NCBI RefSeq assembly: GCF_963082655.1
Contig: NC_081552.1
Location: 1,798,001 to 1,862,000 of the forward strand
From: Stomoxys calcitrans
Lineage: Eukaryota; Arthropoda; Insecta; Diptera; Muscidae
DNA length: 64,000 nt
Direction of reading: 5' to 3'
Shown here: one piece after another, positions 1 through 11,019 of the stretch
Layout: every line of letters begins with the position of its first letter
How positions within the stretch are numbered: position 1 is the stretch's first letter
The notes under the pieces: generated by a model
What the model saw: only the letters and a program-made list of their open reading frames with translations
Databases searched by the model: none
What the model was told of the DNA's origin: nothing
Program-made: the position numbers and the translations under genes

Positions 1-561
1 GAGTCCGTTGTCTTGTTGAAAGATGAACTCCTCCAAGCCCATTTCCTCCGCACTGCTATAAAAATTTTCTTCCAAAATATTTACATACTGCTCTCCAGTC
101 ATTTTATAGACCATTTTTACGAGCCTACCAATTCTTGAAGAGGAAAAACATCCCCACACCATGAGGCTTCCTCCAGGTTCTGGCATATTTTTATGCTTTT
201 TAGCAAAAGCCAATCGTTTTTTTTCTATTGGCGTAGGAGAGGTTTTCTTAGCGAGGGCACTTTTTAAACCCCTTTCATTCATTTCAAGTCTACTTTGGAC
301 AATTCGAGTCGAAATATATAAATCTAGCTTCTCTTTCATATCTCTGGCTGTCGTAAAAGAATTTATATTTACTAGAATTGCAATATGATCATCTTCAAGC
401 TTCGTCGTCTTACTTCTTCTGTCACATAATTTTTTAAAACTTTTATTTGACTTTCTTAATTTATACAAAGCAATAATCTTTCTGACCCCAGATTCTGATA
501 TTCTATACTTGGAACTCAAAGCTTTCAATTTCATTCCATTTTCGCGATCTTGTACCAACAT
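1..561 (-). pseudogene. Tc1-like transposase, 3' end cut by window edge
   Basis: An open frame with no stop runs on the minus strand from an ATG at 559-561 to the window edge (187 codons). The N-terminal part reads as a helix-turn-helix DNA-binding domain (LKALSSKYRISESGVRKII), followed by a linker (EKKRLAFAKKHKN) and then the DDE core (GGSLMVWGCFSSSRIG, MTGEQYVNILEENF, FIFQQDN). The D of QQDN would be the second catalytic acidic residue. The usual block between the KKH and GGS motifs, which in Tc1 transposases carries the first catalytic Asp (FSDES type), is absent, and the protein up to QQDN is shorter than I expect for the family. It is therefore probably an inactive deletion copy, although its frame is clean. 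The family call rests on several motifs and is firm; the subfamily is not resolved. Confidence 0.85.
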
Positions 562-962
562 ATTTTTTGAGTTTCGGCTAAGGGCTTCATTCCGAAAAAG
601 TAATAGTCCATGCTTATTTTCTATATATTTAAGTAATATTGAACGAAAAAGTTAGATACTTTGCTACAAATTATTCTTTTTTAATAACTTACCACAAATT
701 TTTGTAAACAAAATCTGGAATGTATTATAAATTTCACGATTTATAAAAAAAACCCACTTTATTATGTCGCAAAGACTTTTTTCACATCACAATACTTTTA
801 CATCAGAAACCTGAACAAACGAGTTTAAAAATTTCAAAATAATAGAAGCACTCCAACAAATAACGTGACAAAAATAAAACAGTAAATAATACACGTAGAT
901 AAAAAACTATTGAGGATTAATGAAGAAGGGTACACAACCGCACTTTATTTTGCCCGACAGTG
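1..962 (-). mobile_element. Tc1-like DNA transposon, 5' end
   Basis: The non-coding part (about 655-962) ends at 962 in CACTGTCGGGCAAAATAAAG when read on the minus strand, next to a TA dinucleotide (963-964), as expected for the TA target duplication of this superfamily. The sequence just outside is an interior part of a family B HINE, so the transposon jumped into an existing HINE. The other end lies beyond the window. Confidence 0.75.
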
Positions 963-964
963 TA

Positions 965-1429
965 TATGCAAACCACCTTTCGTCATAATTCGGTGAAAAA
1001 TTAATGATTTATGCCCCCATAGCGGCTATATCGAAATATGGTTCGATTTGGAGTAAATTCGGCACGGACATTGTGTGGTCTAATAGGTACAAGACATTGT
1101 TCAATTTTGTAGCACAAAATATTGGTCATTTTGATAGCTTTATCTAAATATAGACCAATCTAAACCGATTTCGAAAAGCCTTACATGAGTCACAGTGTTA
1201 AATTTCCGTGAAATCGAATTATAAATACGCCTTTAAGGGGGCCAATACTTTAAATCGAGAGATCTGTGTGCTTTCGACAAACAGACGGACATGGCTAGAT
1301 CGACTTAAAATGACATGACGATCAGGACTATATATATACTTTATGGGGTCTGAGACGCATATTTCAAAGTGTTACAAACAAAATGACGGAATTAATATAC
1401 CCCCATCCTATGGTGGAGGGTATAAAAAT
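965..1429 (-). mobile_element. HINE, chimeric: B array joined to A 5' end
   Basis: From 965 to about 1262 the sequence matches the hairpin-proximal interior of family B (CCCCCATAGCGGCTATATCG, GGCACGGACATTG). From about 1263 it switches to the 5' module of family A: GTGCTTTCGACAAACAGACG, GGGGTCTGAGACG, and the A terminus ATCCTATGGTGGAGGGTATA. The hairpin end was removed by the Tc1-like insertion at 963. Confidence 0.75.
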
Positions 1430-1499
1430 CAAGATGTGAACAAATATGTAGAATTTATAAATTCCAAACGCAACAAATCGAAGAACATTGCATAGTTTG
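1430..1499. other. Short spacer between two HINEs
   Basis: About 70 bp of AT-rich sequence with no recognisable content separates an A-type 5' end on the left from a 5'-truncated A element on the right. Confidence 0.4.
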
Positions 1500-2655
1500 A
1501 CGGAGGAGTAAAGCTAGCCGCTTGAAACAAATACTTCTTATTAGTGTAGGTCAGTTGGTGTTGTAAATGAGCCATATCGGTCCATGTTTTGTTATAGCTG
1601 CCATATAAACCGATCTTGGGTCTTGACTTCTTGAGCCTCTAGAGGGCGCAATTCTTATCCGATTTGAATGAATTTTTGCACGAAGTATTTTGTTATGATA
1701 TAGCTGTCATATAAACCGATCTTGGGTCTTGATTTCTTGAGCTTGTAGAGGGCGCAATTCCTATCCCATTTGGCTGAAATTTTGCATGACGTATTTTAAT
1801 CTTACTCTCAACAACTGTGTCAAATAAAGTTCAAATCGGTCCATAACCTGATATAGCTGCCATATAAACCGATCTGATAAACATACGTGTTTATTATGGT
1901 CTGAAATCGGTCCATAACCTGATATAGCTGCCATATAAACCGATATTGGGTCTTGACTTCTTGAACCTCTAGAAGGCGCAAATCTTATCCGATTGGAATG
2001 AAATTTTGCATGACGTATTTTGTTATGATATCCAACAATTGTGCCAATTATGGTTCAAATCGGTTCATAATCTGGTATAGCTGTCATATAAACCGATCTG
2101 GGGTCTTGATTTCTTGAGCCTCTAGAGGGCGCAATTATCTTCCGATTGAACTGAAATTTTGCACTTAGTGTTTTGGTATTACTTTCAACAACTGTGCTAA
2201 GTATGATTCAAATCGATTCATAATCTGGTATAGCTGTCATATAAACCGATCGTGGATCTTGACTTCTTGAGCCAATTGAGGGCGCAATTCTTATCCGATT
2301 TGGCTGAAATTTTGCATGAGGTGTTTTGTTATAACTTCCAATAACTGTGCTAAGTATGGCGTAAATCGATATAGAACCTGATATAGATGCCATATAAACC
2401 GATCTGGGATCTTGACTTCTTGAACCTCTAGAGGGCGCAATTCTCATCCGATTTGGCTGACATTTTGTACATTGGCTTCTCTCATGACCTTCAGCATACG
2501 TGTCTAGTATGGTCTGATTCGATCAATAGCTTGATACAGCACTTATATAAACCTATCTCCCGATTTTGCTTCTTGAGCCCCTACAAGGCGCAATTCTTAT
2601 CCGAATGAATAGGGTATAGGAATATATAAGATTCGGCCCGGCCGAACTTACTTGT
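1500..2655 (+). mobile_element. HINE family A, 5' truncated
   Basis: The element begins inside the 5' module (CGGAGGAGTAAAGCTAGCCG) and continues through diverged 153-bp type monomers recognised by ATAGCTGCCATATAAACCGA. It reaches the 3' palindrome TTCGGCCCGGCCGAA at 2632-2646, followed directly by CTTACTTG. The usual TAGCACGCTTT between palindrome and terminus is missing. Confidence 0.85.
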
Positions 2656-2865
2656 AAATTATTATTATAATAAATAATCGTAATAAAATTAGATTAAAAT
2701 TATTTTCAAGTTTTTTTTTGGTTCTTTGGTGGGTGGAATAATCAATAACGATTTGGTACTAATCCCAATAACGGTCTGGTGCTAAAACCAATAACAGATT
2801 TGTATTAAAACCAATACCACTACGGTAATAAGGCTAGTACCAAACGGTACTAATCATTTTATGGT
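2656..2865. repeat. AT-rich spacer and GGTACTAA-type repeat
   Basis: An AT-rich stretch is followed from about 2740 by short related units built on GGTACTAA, CCAATAACGG and CTAAAACCAATAAC. A similar block occurs at about 5225-5330. The element type is unknown. Confidence 0.4.
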
Positions 2866-3004
2866 AAGCAAATTTGCCCATGAACATTCCATTAAGGAAC
2901 TGGGGCAAACTTCTCACATTTCAATGAGTGCAGTCCGATTCAATTTTAAGCTCAATGATAAGGGACCTCCAGAGCGACATCTCTTTGAGGCAAAGTTTTT
3001 ACAG
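2866..3004 (-). mobile_element. tRNA-derived SINE, tail portion
   Basis: Read on the minus strand this is the 3' body of the SINE seen complete at 29237-29544: AAAGAGATGTCGCTCTGGAG, then CCCTTATCATTGAGCTTAAA, GAAGTTTGCCCC and TGGAATGTTCATGGGC. The tRNA-like head is missing. Confidence 0.75.
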
Positions 3005-3560
3005 TAATACACTTCACTATTCGGGTTAACCGGCGTTCACGGCACGAAGATGCGGAAGGTCACACCGTTCGGAAACGAGACATTCGGGCATTGTAAACGA
3101 AGGAAGTCACACCTTAATATGCGGTACGATACGGGGTTTGGTTTCAAGAACACATCCTAATACACGGCAGCCTACGAGATAGGGCGCTCCGTTGATTAAT
3201 GTAGGAATTTGGGCGCGGTGCCAAGAGAGTGGCAAGAGGGTACACCCTATTATACGGCACAATACACGGTTTGTTAGCTAGAAGGCACACCCTAGTACAC
3301 GGCACTGTTTGGGTCCACTAGCTGACAGCACGAGGAGGCGCGATAAGGCACTCCATTGATCAAAGTGGTGTTTTGGGCGCGGTGGCAAGGAGGCACACCC
3401 TAATGTGCGACACGCTAGGAGGCAATACGGCACTTTGTTAACACTAGGCACTGGTTGAAGAATGGCCACGCCCTTATATGTTTTAGGCAGCAAGGCACTC
3501 TAAGTTCACTCTACTCACCACGTCTGCACGGCTCCTGGCTCCTTCTTTGACTGTCTTGAG
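3005..3560. repeat. GC-rich block with irregular CACACCCTAATACACGGCAC motif
   Basis: This block is GC-richer than its surroundings. It carries about six diverged copies of a 20-25 bp motif (GGCACACCCTAGTACACGGC at about 3281, with variants near 3060, 3108, 3168, 3244 and 3395), plus two copies of a GGGCGCGGTG-containing segment near 3210 and 3375. Spacing is irregular. No coding frame is convincing; the 71-codon minus-strand frame is composed of these repeats. An LTR or foldback element end is possible but not shown. Confidence 0.5.
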
Positions 3561-3689
3561 TATTCGTTGCGACTCCCTTTTATATGTGACTCCCTTTTAT
3601 ATGCGCACATCACTTTTATATGCTCTTCGCCACGTACTTGTTTCGAAAACAACTTGTATTGAATAACAAGTTCTTTTCCCAAACTCGAT
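3561..3689. repeat. CTTTTATATG short repeats
   Basis: ACTCCCTTTTATATG occurs twice at 3569-3601 with a third, weaker copy (ATCACTTTTATATG) at about 3608. This is followed by an inverted pair, AACTTGTATTGAATAACAAGTT. Confidence 0.4.
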
Positions 3690-4470
3690 TATATATACCA
3701 GATTATGAACCGATTTCAATCATATTTAGCACAGTTGTTGAAAGTAATACCAAAACACTACGTGCAAAATTTCAATTAAATTATGGCAGCTATATCAAAA
3801 TATGGACCGATTTAAACCATACATAGCGTAGTTGTTGGAAGTGGTACTAAAACAATACGTGCAAAATTTAAATGAAATCGGATAGGAATTGCGCCCTCTA
3901 GAGGATCAAGAAGTCAAGATCCACGATCGGTTTATATGACAGCTATACAAGATTATGAACCGATTTAAACCATACATGGCACAGTTGTTGGATATCATAA
4001 CAAAACACGTCGTGCAAAATTTCATTCCAATCGGGTAAGAATTGCGCACTCTAGAGGCTCAAGAAGTCAAGACCCAAGAGCAGTTTATATGACAGCTATA
4101 TCAGGTTATGAACCGATTTGAACCATACTTGGCACAGTTGTTGGATATTATAACAAAACACGTCGTGCAAAATTTCATCCCAATCGGATAAGAATTGCGC
4201 ACTCTAGAGGCTCAAGAAGTCAAGACCCAAAATCGGTTTATATGGCAGCTATATCAAAACATAGACCGATATGGCCCATTTACAATACCAACTGACCTAC
4301 ACTAATAAGAAGTATTTGTGCAAAATTTCAAGTGGCTAACTTTACTCCTTCGGAAGTTAGCGTGCTTTCGACAAACAGACGGACGGACGGACAGACGGAT
4401 GGACATGGCTAGATCGACATAAAATGTCGCGACGATATACCCCCCATCCTATGGTGGAGGGTATAAAAAT
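3690..4470 (-). mobile_element. HINE family A, hairpin end missing
   Basis: Monomers of the A type run from the left; the 5' module at 4260-4470 includes CAATACCAACTGACCTACAC and an ACGG microsatellite at about 4378-4405. The terminus is ATCCTATGGTGGAGGGTATA. The segment that normally reads GATCAAGAATATATATAC to GAAATTAG is deleted between GACGA and TATACCCC. Confidence 0.85.
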
Positions 4471-4474
4471 GCTA

Positions 4475-4640
4475 ACTTGTTCATGAACATACCACAACGG
4501 AACAGGAGCAAACTTGTCACATATCAATGAGTGAAGTCCAATTCAAGTTCAAGCTCAATGATAAGGGCCTCCTTTTATAGCCGAGCCCGAACGGCGTGCC
4601 GTTGTTGGTCTTGCCAGGATTTGAATCCACATTTACAATA
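4475..4640 (-). mobile_element. tRNA-derived SINE, internally deleted
   Basis: On the minus strand the B-box region (GGATTCAAATCCTGGC, about 4612-4632) is joined almost directly to the tail section starting at ACGGCACGCCGTTCGGGCTC. The core between them is lost. Confidence 0.65.
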
Positions 4641-4654
4641 AACTTCAACCAAAT

Positions 4655-4724
4655 TTGACTCCATTATTCTTGATTATCCGTCATCCTCCGGTCCCCAGCA
4701 TTCCCGATAATCAAGGTCCGACTG
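4655..4724 (-). mobile_element. pogo/Tigger-like terminal fragment
   Basis: On the minus strand the end reads CAGTCGGACCTTGATTATCG next to a TA (4725-4726). This resembles pogo/Tigger termini (CAGT, three bases, ACCTCGATTATCCG) and the ends at 21242 and 57809. Only about 70 bp can be followed. Confidence 0.55.
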
Positions 4725-4744
4725 TATATTCTATAGTGTCGGAG

Positions 4745-4826
4745 GTCATATACAATATTTCGAGATACTAACCAAATGGCAAGATAACTGTACCACCCCC
4801 ATCCTATGGTGGTGCGTGTAAAAACA
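4745..4826 (-). mobile_element. HINE 5' end remnant
   Basis: A short remnant (AATATTTCGAGATACTAACC, then CCCCCATCCTATGGTGGTGC) corresponds to the outer 5' end of a family A element. Confidence 0.6.
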
Positions 4827-5439
4827 AATACTTTTCTCGATTCCAATGTTACTTAATGAAAAGTCTTTACCAGACCACAACACCACATTAACGTCTTTAG
4901 TAGTTGGAGTTGTTTGTTTTCCGAGAGACTGGTCTTCATTCTTACTCATTTACTTCCGTTCATTTGCCCAAAGCGGAAAATTAATTCTATCTTGTCCTGT
5001 TTCCGTTTATCTTGTAAAACATATTTTTTTTAGCTCGCCACACTGCTTGGATTTTTTAACACAAGAGCAAGGCCAGTGGCGGAGGGAGAAAAATTTACCT
5101 TTGCCAACATCCAGAGAAAAATTGATACCAAACGTGTTCCGCACCATACGGTATTGATAATAAAGCAACATCGTATGGTATCAAAGTAATGCCGCATGGT
5201 ATGGATGAAATATAACATAATTAGTAACGTTTGGTACTAGGCTCAATAACGAACTGGCATTTCTGTAAATACCAAACTGGTATTGGTTCTAGTACCAAAC
5301 CGTTCTTGGTTTTAGGACCATACCACTAATCTTTTAATCTCAATATCACCTTCACTTTATTACTCCGCCTTTAATAAACCAAAATAAAAAACCATTGCAA
5401 ATAATTTTAATTTTATTTTATTTCGATTAAATAATAACA
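4827..5439. other. No gene seen; GGTACTAGG-type repeat at 5225-5330
   Basis: The 103-codon plus-strand frame at 4846-5157 has no recognisable domain. From about 5140 the sequence carries ACCATACGGTA and GGTACTAGG-type short units like those at 2740-2860. Confidence 0.35.
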
Positions 5440-6126
5440 AACAAGTAAAATGGCGTATGGATACCCACCACCTCGGGTATATATGTAAACCACCTTTCGT
5501 TATTAACCCGGTGAAAAATGCATAATTTATGTCCCCATAGCAGCTATATCCAAATATCGTTCGATTTTGACCAATTTCGGCACGGACATTAAGTGATCAT
5601 TGGTCAATATACGACATGGATATCGAAAAGCCTAACATAAGTCACTGTGTCAAATTTCAGCGAAATCGTACTATAAATACGCCTTTTATGGGCCCAAAAC
5701 CTTAAATCGAGAGATCGGTCTTTATGGCAGCTATATTCAAATCTGAGCTGATCAGGCCCAAATTGACGAAGGATGTCGAAGGCCCTAACAGAACTCACTA
5801 TCCCAAATTTCAGCAAAATCGGATAATAAATGTGGCTTTTATGGGCCTAAGACCTTAAGTCGGCGGATCGGTCTATATGAGGGCAATATCAATATATAAT
5901 CCGACGTAGCCCATCTCCGACCTGTTTATGGAAAAAAAAAGAATCTGTGCAAAGTTTCAGCTCAATATCTCTATTTTTAAAGACTGTAGTGTGATTTCAA
6001 CAGACAGACGGAGGGACATGGCTAGATCGTCTCAGATTTTTACGGTCGGAAATGGATATTACGATATCTTGCAAACGGAATGAGAAAATGAATGTACCCC
6101 CATCCTTCGGTGGTTATGTATGAAAA
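5440..6126 (-). mobile_element. HINE family B, short near-complete copy
   Basis: It starts ACAAGTAAAATGGCG, with the palindrome deleted, then has the 3' inverted repeat ACCCACCACCTCGGGTATAT and about three diverged monomers. The 5' module carries GACTGTAGTGTGATTTCAAC, and the terminus is CCCCCATCCTTCGGTGG. Confidence 0.85.
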
Positions 6127-6140
6127 TAATGTTACACCTT

Positions 6141-6340
6141 GGGACCGTAGCGCAGAGGTAGGCATGTCCGTCTATGACGCTGAATGACTAGGTTCGAATC
6201 CTGGCGAGAACATCAGAAAACTTGTTAGCGATGGTTATCCACGACATTTGTAAGGTACTTTGCCATGTAAAAACGCCTTTCCAAAGAGGTGTCGTACTGT
6301 GGCACGCACTCATTGATATGTGCGGCCTAAGCCCAAAAAG
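6141..6340 (+). mobile_element. tRNA-derived SINE, head with shortened body
   Basis: The tRNA-like head has an A-box-like TAGCGCAGAGGTAGG and a perfect B box GGTTCGAATCC at about 6193. The body follows (GTAAGGTACTTTGCCATGTA, CCAAAGAGGTGTCG) and then a deletion joins it to CACTCATTGATATGTG. Confidence 0.8.
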
Positions 6341-7495
6341 CTCTTGCAGTGACATTCAAGAAAGAGTGCACAGTAAAAAGAGTTTGACAAGAGTTTGAAA
6401 GTAAGGCTTTGCTCTCTCTTATTGTGCTCCGGAGAGTTAGAGGGAGCCCTGTTTCAAAACAAAAGCGTGCTTTACACCGTACTCAATAGTCGTTAGGTAT
6501 GTGGGGCATCTTAATTTGACACAGTTTTTTATAAAGATACATGGCGTATCACAAATCGCTATCCAAAGTGTTTTGAATAATAATAACTCCCATTTGCTCA
6601 ACTTTTATAAGTTCTTTGAGATGCTATTATTTGAATAGAGAGCAATGAATAGGATTTCGGCCTGAAATCACGAAAAGATTTTAAAGATCAAAATAAAATA
6701 GCGCAAACAGACAAATAATGGCGTCAATATTTTAAGTTCGAAGCTAAACAACACTTTTTCTGCGATGACAACAATATAAATGTGACGCCGCCAATTCGTC
6801 TAGTATTAAATTAATACCAAAAGGTATTTTTTATAACGAGAATAAAATAATACCTGTCGGTATTGACAAAGTACGTCCTTTTTCTATCAGTTTACTAATT
6901 ATCTAGTCAAATGCTATAAGGGTTCTCGTCCAGGACTATCTGAGGTGTAATAGTAATTTTGTTCACTGCGTCGAAGAAGAATGCTTAAATCTTATGCCAA
7001 GGCCGCCAAGATGCCACTGGGTTTGGGTTTCATTTCAACTTTGTTAAGGTTTATACTGGGTGGTTGTGACTTAAGCCAACATTGCAGGAAAGCTCAGTGG
7101 GGTGTTGCGAGAGCTGTGATGCTTGGAATGTAGTTTTATAGGGTGTGGGTGTTAGAAGCACAGCAAATATAGTGGGCGTCTGCAATAAAACTCCAGTTTG
7201 TCTGGTGCAGGTTCGCTGTCTACAAATGTCCATTCCCATTATTTATCTTAAAATATTAACAACCTACTCAAGTACATACTATAAACAATTCCATCTTTGC
7301 CTTACCCTTACCCCCACCACCAATTGCCGCCCATGCTTACCTAAATTTCTTTGACAACTAAAACTGGCCTAAGCTTCAATGTTTGACTGTGTTACTCTAA
7401 AGTAAAATGCCAGTGGTTTCCTTTGGCTGCATCTCGCGTGAAAGTACGAGTGGAGTTTATTATATGTGCCCCCATCATACTCTTCTACTACGATA
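6341..7495. other. Mostly unique sequence, no gene seen
   Basis: No conserved coding motif was found in either strand. A short run of TACCAAAAGGTA-type palindromes lies at about 6800-6870. Open frames of 62-69 codons overlap on both strands at 7051-7354 and look like chance. Confidence 0.4.
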
Positions 7496-8143
7496 TTTAT
7501 ACCCTACACCACCACTGTGGTACAGGACATTATAACTTTATGAATTTTTTTTGCAACGCTAAGAAGGTGACGAGGTAGCCCCATTGATAGGTATACCGAT
7601 CGGCTAAGATTCACTTCTTGAATCGATTTTGTTATGTCCGACTGTCTGTCTGTAATGTATTCTTGTTATTAAGGTACAGGTAGCACGTGTTGTCCGATTG
7701 TCATGAAATTTTGCACAAGTCCCCGTTTTCAAGGCGGACAAGCTATTGATTTTGAAAAAAAATCGGATCAGATTTAGATATAGCTTCCATACATATCTCT
7801 CAACCGATATGACATTTGAAGGCCGTAGTCGCCACAATTTTGGACCGATATTTAAAAATTTTGCATGAGATGTTTTATTTGAAGTCCCAATACGTGTGCA
7901 AAATTTCATCAAAGTCGGTACAGATTTAGATATAGCACCGATATATATCTTTCATCCGCCCTTGGCCCTTTAAGCCTGTAGTAGCAACAATTTAGGTCCT
8001 TACATGGTTCTTTTCAATTTTTCAATAGGTATGTAAAATTAAAGTCTGACTAGATTTCAACACAGGTTCCATGTATTAAAAGTAGTACGCAGACTCGGAG
8101 GTGTAGGGTATTATATAGTCGCCCCGCCTGACTCCTTACTGGT
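7496..8143 (+). mobile_element. HINE family C, complete
   Basis: The 5' end is TTTATACCCTACACCACCAC. A short CTGTCTGTCTG microsatellite lies at about 7642 and monomers with GATATAGCTTCCATA and GATATAGCACCGATATATAT follow. At the 3' end GGTGTAGGGTATTATA inverts the 5' terminus. An imperfect palindrome AGTCGCCCCGCCTGACT and the terminus CCTTACTGG follow. This is the copy that shows family C shares the A/B plan. Confidence 0.8.
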
Positions 8144-9424
8144 TTCTTGGGTATTTGGTTTCCTCTCTACCTTCTTGCTAGAAGCTTATTTTTTGTATGC
8201 TTCTATGTGTTGGCGGCAAAGAAAAGATAGAGGCTGGAGGTCGCCATAGAAGATGAATGTTGCATACCGCCAATGTGCCAAGGACGAGTGAACTTGTGAG
8301 GGAATGTATTTTGTGAGCCATGGTATTGCTTGATTTAGCGTTGTTGTTGTTATTTGCTTTTTTGTTTTGCAAGTTGTTGTGTTAAACTTTCCATTCCAAA
8401 GAAGCTGGGAATGCCAGGCATCGCTTGTTGTTCTTTCGCCTTTGCCATGCTAAATCGGAAAGTAAGGATGGGTGTTATTTACTTTGCCGTTGGATTTAAG
8501 TCCTCCCACCACACTACTTTCGATGTTGGAAGTGACCAAGGGTAGTATACTAGTCACTTGGTTTTAATAAACTCTACTTTGGGCATAAAGTGGAGGACCA
8601 GCCACCCTTACAAAACAGCCTGAGCCTGAAATGGCCATCCTCCCACCACATTGCATGCTTCCGTTGTCGCCTATCGTCCAGGAGAGCTAAGGCATCAGCG
8701 TTCCTATAAATATTAATTTCAAAAATTAATTTCCATGTTTGTTGTTTTATTTCAAGAGACTTTGTGTTTTTTTTAATTATTTTTGCATTACATTAAATTT
8801 TAAATAGACAAACAAAGTTTCTGTGGAAGCTGTTCTACTACTAGTCCACCGCCGTTGCCTATGCTACTGTCGACCTAATGCCGTTTAATTGCTGTGAATT
8901 TCGCCCCTCAGTGCATTACGACAGGCTGCTTGTGAAATCTTGGCACATAGTCTCAAAGTCGACCCTGGCTGTCAGTGGTCGCCACCCACATACAAACAAA
9001 CAGCGTTGTTGGACTTGGCTTACAGCGTCCGGCTCCCTTCCTGACAACAGACAAGTTCGTAATTCGTAATTACCGCTAAAACAAATACATGCGAGTAATA
9101 CGAATAAAACGAGATATTAATGGGAATAGAAAGAGCGGTAGTGTGTCATCTCGTTTGGCAAACACGACATCCATGCCAGATTAACAACAACCGAACGGGA
9201 TGGTCCGTATGTCCATTTAGGCGAAGTTGGTCAGCTGGTTGGTTGTTCGGTTGGCATTATTGGCAACACAGCCTGTTTTGTTATCTCTCCTTCAAAATTT
9301 GTTTAAGAGTTTTCCGATAAGAACAAGTAAATAAGAAGTAGGTAGGAAGGGCAAGTTGAGCAGAAGGAAAGCACGAACAATGTAAATGATTAGCAATGGA
9401 GATGGAGCTGCTCTGTTCGCCGCA
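8144..9424. other. Unique sequence, no gene seen
   Basis: This stretch has normal base composition and no repeat match inside the window. Frames of 63-66 codons (8354, 8878, 9120) carry no recognisable domain. It may be intron or intergenic host DNA. Confidence 0.4.
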
Positions 9425-10799
9425 TTTTTATACCCACCACTGAAGGATGGCGGAATATTAATTTTGTCATTCCGTTTGCAACATTTCCGACCCTATAAAG
9501 AATATGTATATTCTTGATCAGTGTAAAAATCTAAGACAACCTAGCCATGTCCGTCCGTCTGTCTGTGGAAAACACGCTATAGAGTTAAAAAATGGAGATA
9601 TTGAGCTGAAACTTTGTACAGGTTCTTTTTTTGCCCATAAGCAGGTTAAGTTTAAAGATGGGCTAAATCGGACTATATCTTGATATAGCACCCATATAGA
9701 CCGATCCGCCGATTTTGGGTCTTAGGCCCATAAAAGCCACATTTATTATCCGATTTTGCTGCAATTTGGGACAGTGAGTTCTGTTAGGCTAGTCGACATC
9801 CCAGTTCAATTTGGCTCAGATCGGTCCAGATTTGGATATAGATGCCATATAGACCGATCCTACGATTTAGGGTCTAAGGCCCCTAAAAGCCACATTTATT
9901 ATCCGATGTCGGCGAAATTTGGTACAGTGAGTTATGTTAGGACCGTCGACACTTTAACTTCTTTAATTTGGCCCAGATCGGTCCAGATTTGGATATAGCT
10001 GCCATATAGACCGATCTCTCGATTCAGGGTTATGGGTTATGTCTGATTTTGCCAAAATTTGGGACAGTGAGTTGTGTTAGACCTTTCGAGAACCTTCTTC
10101 AATTTGGCCCAGATCGGTTCAGATTTGGATATAGCTGTCACATAGACCGATATCTCGATTTAAGGTTTTGGGCCCATAATAGGCGCATTTATTGTCCGAT
10201 GTCGCCGAAATTTGGGACAGTGAGTGGTGTTAGGCATTTCGACATTCTTCTTTAATTTGGTCCAGATCGGTCCAGATTTGGATATAGCTGCCATATAGAC
10301 CGATCTCTCGATTTAAGGTTTTGGGCCCATAAACAGAGAATTTATTGTCCGATGTCGCCGAAATTTGGGATAGTGAGTTAAGTTAGGCGCTTCGACATTC
10401 TTCTTCTTCGGTTTGGCTCAGATCGGTTTAGATTTGGCTCAAATCGGTCTAGATTTGTTACTATATAGCAACAATAACTCGATTTAAAGTCTTGGGTCCA
10501 TAAGAGGCACATTTATAATCCGTTTTCACTAAAATTTGACACAGTGACTTATGTTAGGCTTTTTGACATCCGTGTCGTATATGGTTCAGATCGGTTTATT
10601 TTTAGATACAGCTTCTAAAAAGACCAATATTTTGTTATACACAATTGAACAATGACTTGTACTTATTAGTATTTGGTCCAAATCGGAACATATTCCGATA
10701 TAGCTGCTATGGGGCATAAGGTATGAATTTTCACCGGATTTTGACGAAAGATTTTTATATATACCCGAGGTGGTGGGTATTCAAACGCCTTTTTACTTG
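9425..10799 (+). mobile_element. HINE family B, near-complete, palindrome deleted
   Basis: The 5' end TTTTTATACCCACCACTGAA is followed by the B 5' module (CCGACCCTATAAAG, CTAGCCATGTCCGTCCGTCT) and about six monomers. The hairpin-proximal unit has ATGGGGCATAAGG. The 3' inverted repeat CCCGAGGTGGTGGGTATTC leads directly to AAACGCCTTTTTACTTG, so the GC palindrome is absent. Confidence 0.9.
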
Positions 10800-10826
10800 T
10801 TGGAGTTTAAAAAAGTCCAACAGATG

Positions 10827-10906
10827 TTTTAATTACATTAAATCATGCTGTTTTAATTAGATTAAATCATGCTGTTTAATTAGATTTTAATTAGATTAAA
10901 TCATGT
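10827..10906. repeat. 24-bp tandem repeat, about three copies
   Basis: TTTTAATTAGATTAAATCAT followed by GCTG is repeated in tandem with one base change in the first copy and a shortened third copy. It sits between the 3' end of a B element and the 3' end of an A element. Confidence 0.7.
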
Positions 10907-11019
10907 ATAATATTACGCTGCTCCAAATGTATTGAGATAAGCCTTTCACCTTAGCTCGTCTCCAAAGGGAAATAAATAAATAATGAAGAAACTATTTTCA
11001 CCCGAATAAATTTAAACAG

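Noticed and set aside
4846..5157. 103-codon plus frame
   Set aside because: It starts in a HINE-adjacent spacer, has no domain, and its last part reads through a short palindromic repeat.
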